Shown here: positions 28,584 to 31,083 of the stretch, one piece after another | Numbering within the stretch: the stretch's first letter is position 1 | Layout: the number at the start of each line of letters is the position of its first letter | NCBI GenBank assembly: GCA_001695595.3 | Contig: MBPM02000304.1 | Coordinates: forward strand, 1 to 31,083 | DNA from: Plasmopara viticola | Lineage: Eukaryota > Oomycota > Peronosporomycetes > Peronosporales > Peronosporaceae | DNA: 31,083 nt | Direction: 5' to 3' | Notes under the pieces: generated by a model | Told to the model about the DNA's origin: nothing | The model's input: the letters and a program-made list of their open reading frames with translations, nothing else | The model's database searches: none | Program-made: the position numbers and the translations under genes

Positions 28584-30163
28584 ATGGAGGGACTTCGATT
28601 GGCAAGCCATACAAGTGTACTATATTCGATGGCACGACTCCATAGAGGTTCAAAAACTATTAAAAAAAGAATGTATCATCTGTATAATCCGTACTGGCCT
28701 GGTCCAATTTTTACACAATATTTACGCTCTTCTCGCGTCTCCCCCGCGCTATTCGCATCGTCCACTTCGTCCAGCGAGCCCTCGCGTATACGCTTCCTAC
28801 CAAGCCCCTGTTGGACTTACGGCGGTTCCGTCCGCGCAGTCTTAGTACATCCTTCGATAAATTCGCTTCCTCCTTCGGCTTCAGCTCTGATGACGACGAC
28901 GATGGTCCCTGCGCCGCCTTATATGCTGGGTGAGCGCCCAACTCCAGTACACAAACGTTCGGGTGGCCCATCCTTTCATCAAGTGCCGTTTGTTCGTGTC
29001 AGCGAGCGTGTTGAGAGCGGTGTCAAAGTCCGCAAGCAGCTTCGCAAGTACCTCAGAGCTGCGTCCTCCACACAGCACATGGTTGCGCAGACACTCTTAA
29101 GTGATGCTTGCCTGCCCGCACTACAGCCGCAAGAGGTGGAACAGTCTTGTTTTCAGGCCTTTTTCACGCAGATGCGTACTTACAATCAGGTGTTGGGCGC
29201 GAAACACTTGGCAGCTAGCAAGGCGTACATGGATATGACGAAGCCACTTGAAAATCCTGGCAAGTCGAAACGATGGGCACGTGATGTCTACAACCTGGTA
29301 CAGCGCTGTGTATCCGACGTGCAGGTAGCAGAGAAGAAAATGGACAAGGCACGACAGCGTGTGGCTCGAGCAGCAGATGATTTGGCACATTGGAAGACTG
29401 TATTAGCTGCGAATGAAGCGACGTATCAAGTGCAGCCTAGTAATCCGGAAGTCAAACGTGCTTTACAGACGGCACGGTCCCGCTTCTCTAATGCTTTTGG
29501 CGAGGATGAAGCAGCTGGCGCTGAGTACGACGACGTAAGAAACATGTTAATCAGTGCGATTGCTAAACGAGATGAACTTGTGGAAGAAGCGTCAGAGCTA
29601 TCGCAGAGTTTAGAAGAGGATCGACTAGATACGCTGTTGATTGTCATTGGACAGTTCTTTGAGACTAAAGTGACGATTTTACAGGCAGAAATTGAAGCTA
29701 TGACGGATCTGCAACAGACACTTAAGGCATTGGACCGTGACTCTGTGGTGAAGCAATATATTGTGGATAGTATGGCACCCGAACTAACCCATAAACAGGC
29801 TAAAGCGTTGAGTTTAATGGAGTGGCATCGTGTGTCGTGGCGCAATGAACAGCAAGCGCGGCATTTAGCAGAACCAGCTAGCTTCTTGTTGCTCTCAGCT
29901 TCGCCAGAGGATCTCACAAAGTTTAGAGCTTCAGGTGTGTCCGAAAAAGACGTCGAAGTTATTAAGGATTTTTGTATTGAGTTGTTTTCGTAAAGACCCT
30001 GAAGCAAGTCTTCTGCGTCTAGTACACTCCACGCTTCAGGAGCATCATCGAAACGACGTGGCAAATTTTTACGGATGCGTCAGCCCTCCGCGACACAGTC
30101 AATGGTAACCAACTCGGCGTTGTTCGACGCATTATACTGGAGTGTTTGATGCTGCAGCGAAAG
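28584..30163 (+). CDS. BAR-like helical-domain protein, N-terminal part
   Basis: One frame is open unspliced from 28584 to 29993 (469 codons), but a spliced reading looks better: an exon to 28929 reading PLLDLRRFRPRSLSTSFDKF and then an acidic stretch ending ALYAG (reliable only from about 28799), intron 28930-29002 (GTGAGC...TCAG), exon 29003-29989, intron 29990-30039 (GTAAAG...TCAG), and an exon from 30040 on. Residues after ERVESGVKVRKQLRKYL form long amphipathic helices rich in Lys, Glu and Ala (KKMDKARQRVARAADDLAHW; ARSRFSNAFGEDEAAGAEYDDV) with BAR-family character, so membrane-curvature binding is plausible. The start is unresolved: no ATG precedes PLLDLRRF in frame without a one-base indel near 28,800. 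It continues into the broken C-terminal part. Confidence 0.55.
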
Positions 30164-31083
30164 ACATAATCTCGAACTGACCCGTGAAGGATTTTTTAAG
30201 GCTTGCAACCGCGTTGGCGCTTGCTATTGAATGCCTGTCTTGCCCAGCAGGACACACGCTCAACGATGCATCTGATGAACATGTTGCAGACTTTTTACCG
30301 TAAAACGAGCAAAGACGGACAAGAATATCTTCATGTGGCGGACTGAAAGACCATGCAGCGTGGCGTGTGGCATTCTATTGGGAAGACGCTCTTTTAGAGA
30401 GTGTAGCGGAGGAACTTAGTAAGACATCCACCGATACAACCATGGTACTTTCTAGCGGACTCTGAACGTGCTCAAAAGGTATTAGATGTACACAATGTCA
30501 TTTATGGGCAAGCGTTAGCATATTTGTACCATCTTTCAAGTTATGGGTTTTCTCGGGCGACAACTTCTTCAATACGCTTGCAGTGTGTGTTTTTGCCTAC
30601 GAATTGGGTGAAGAACAGCGCATTAGCTTGCTTGTATCTATTCAGGACAATGACGTTGGAGCGCTGGCAAGAAGATGAGTATGAGGAAAAACGAGAAGAA
30701 CCTATGGTGCTGGACAGTAAATGATTGGCAACGTTTTAATGAGCGTGGTTGTCCCGATTGTAAAAACAAGCGAGTTCCTGCTGCGCGAATTGCCAACGTG
30801 GAGTTCACGTCGTTTACCATCCCAGACTGTTCGTCTTTCTCAAGTGGAAGTGGAGTGAATGGTGTTAACACAGATAAAAATGTGATGAAGTTTGGTCGTA
30901 AACGTGGGGAGTCAAGCGCATCGAATGCAACGACCGTGATTGAAGGCTCGTCACGGCGTCTTACGTTGGTAGTGTGCGTGATGTGGAGGAGATGAAAAAT
31001 ATTGCGTCTGCTGTCGTTGGAGAGAATGGTGACGAAACCGTGGGAAAAATTATTTGGTGCTACATCGTCAACAGTAGTTCCAC
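30164..31083 (+). pseudogene. SBF2/KIAA0513-like C-terminal domain, frame-broken, runs off window
   Basis: Coding matter continues in pieces in changing frames. These read LTREGFFKACNRVGACY (about 30177-30227), TMHLMNMLQTFYRKTSKDGQ (within about 30235-30345), KDHAAWRVAFYWEDALLESV (within 30343-30465), then VHNVIYGQALAYLYHLSSYG (from about 30490), VCVFAYELGEEQRISLL (from about 30580) and NDWQRFNERGCPDC (from about 30720). The order and spacing resemble the SBF2-type domain of KIAA0513-like proteins (MNM..TFY, W...FW..A....V, FGQL..YL). At least four one- or two-base shifts cannot be removed by introns. Either this is a decayed 3' half or the assembly has indel errors. The gene is cut by the window end. 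Confidence 0.45.

Noticed and set aside
29426..30064. 212-codon minus-strand ORF with Ser-rich sequence
   Set aside because: Complement of the helical BAR-like coding region; Ser/Ala composition is explained by the opposite strand.

Overview
This is a chromosome end of a nuclear eukaryotic genome. The most likely source is an oomycete of the Phytophthora / downy-mildew type, but the species cannot be fixed from sequence alone. The reasons are the left-hand tract of CCCTAAA repeats (TTTAGGG-type telomere, read inward), compact genes on both strands with introns of about 37-110 nt, Ty3/gypsy debris, and gene-poor stretches holding decayed secreted-effector-like sequence.

Region 1 (1-10,470) is a telomeric retroelement array. 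A terminal telomere tract (1-387) is followed by two nearly identical 4.6-kb units (388-4990 and 5198-9795). The units are separated by pure telomere repeats and followed by a solo terminal repeat (9883-10463). Each unit encodes ORF1 (no known domain, basic tail) and ORF2, a Penelope-like-element (PLE) reverse transcriptase with no GIY-YIG endonuclease. Each unit is flanked by direct ~586-bp pseudo-LTRs (pLTRs). The 5' end of each unit faces the chromosome end, as expected if cDNA synthesis is primed by the 3' end of the chromosome. Every pLTR carries a hammerhead-ribozyme fold. Each truncated pLTR ends exactly at a telomere-like motif that is also part of ORF1. At the 3' UTR/pLTR junction a long-range inverted repeat encloses a GC hairpin and two telomere repeats. 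Copy 1 joins ORF1 to ORF2 by what looks like a -1 frameshift signal. Together this describes a self-cleaving, telomere-seeded retroelement system.

Region 2 (10,470-13,990) is gene-poor. It contains three diverged tandem copies of a decayed, possibly secreted-protein gene.

Region 3 (13,997-17,373) has two credible housekeeping-type genes: a PH-domain protein ending in a CaaX box (+) and mitochondrial intermediate peptidase (-).

Region 4 (17,400-23,700) is a long eroded stretch with a Ty3/gypsy protease relic, an effector-like pseudogene and unidentified ORFs.

Region 5 (23,705-31,083) is the start of ordinary gene-dense chromosome: a small coiled-coil gene (+), the U2 snRNP-associated splicing factor SR140/U2SURP (-), proteasome subunit beta-3 (-), and a BAR-like plus SBF2/KIAA0513-like gene (+) that runs off the window and carries reading-frame breaks. 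Exon coordinates were derived by eye from splice consensus and family alignment. Single-base indels in several places could be real decay or uncorrected long-read errors.
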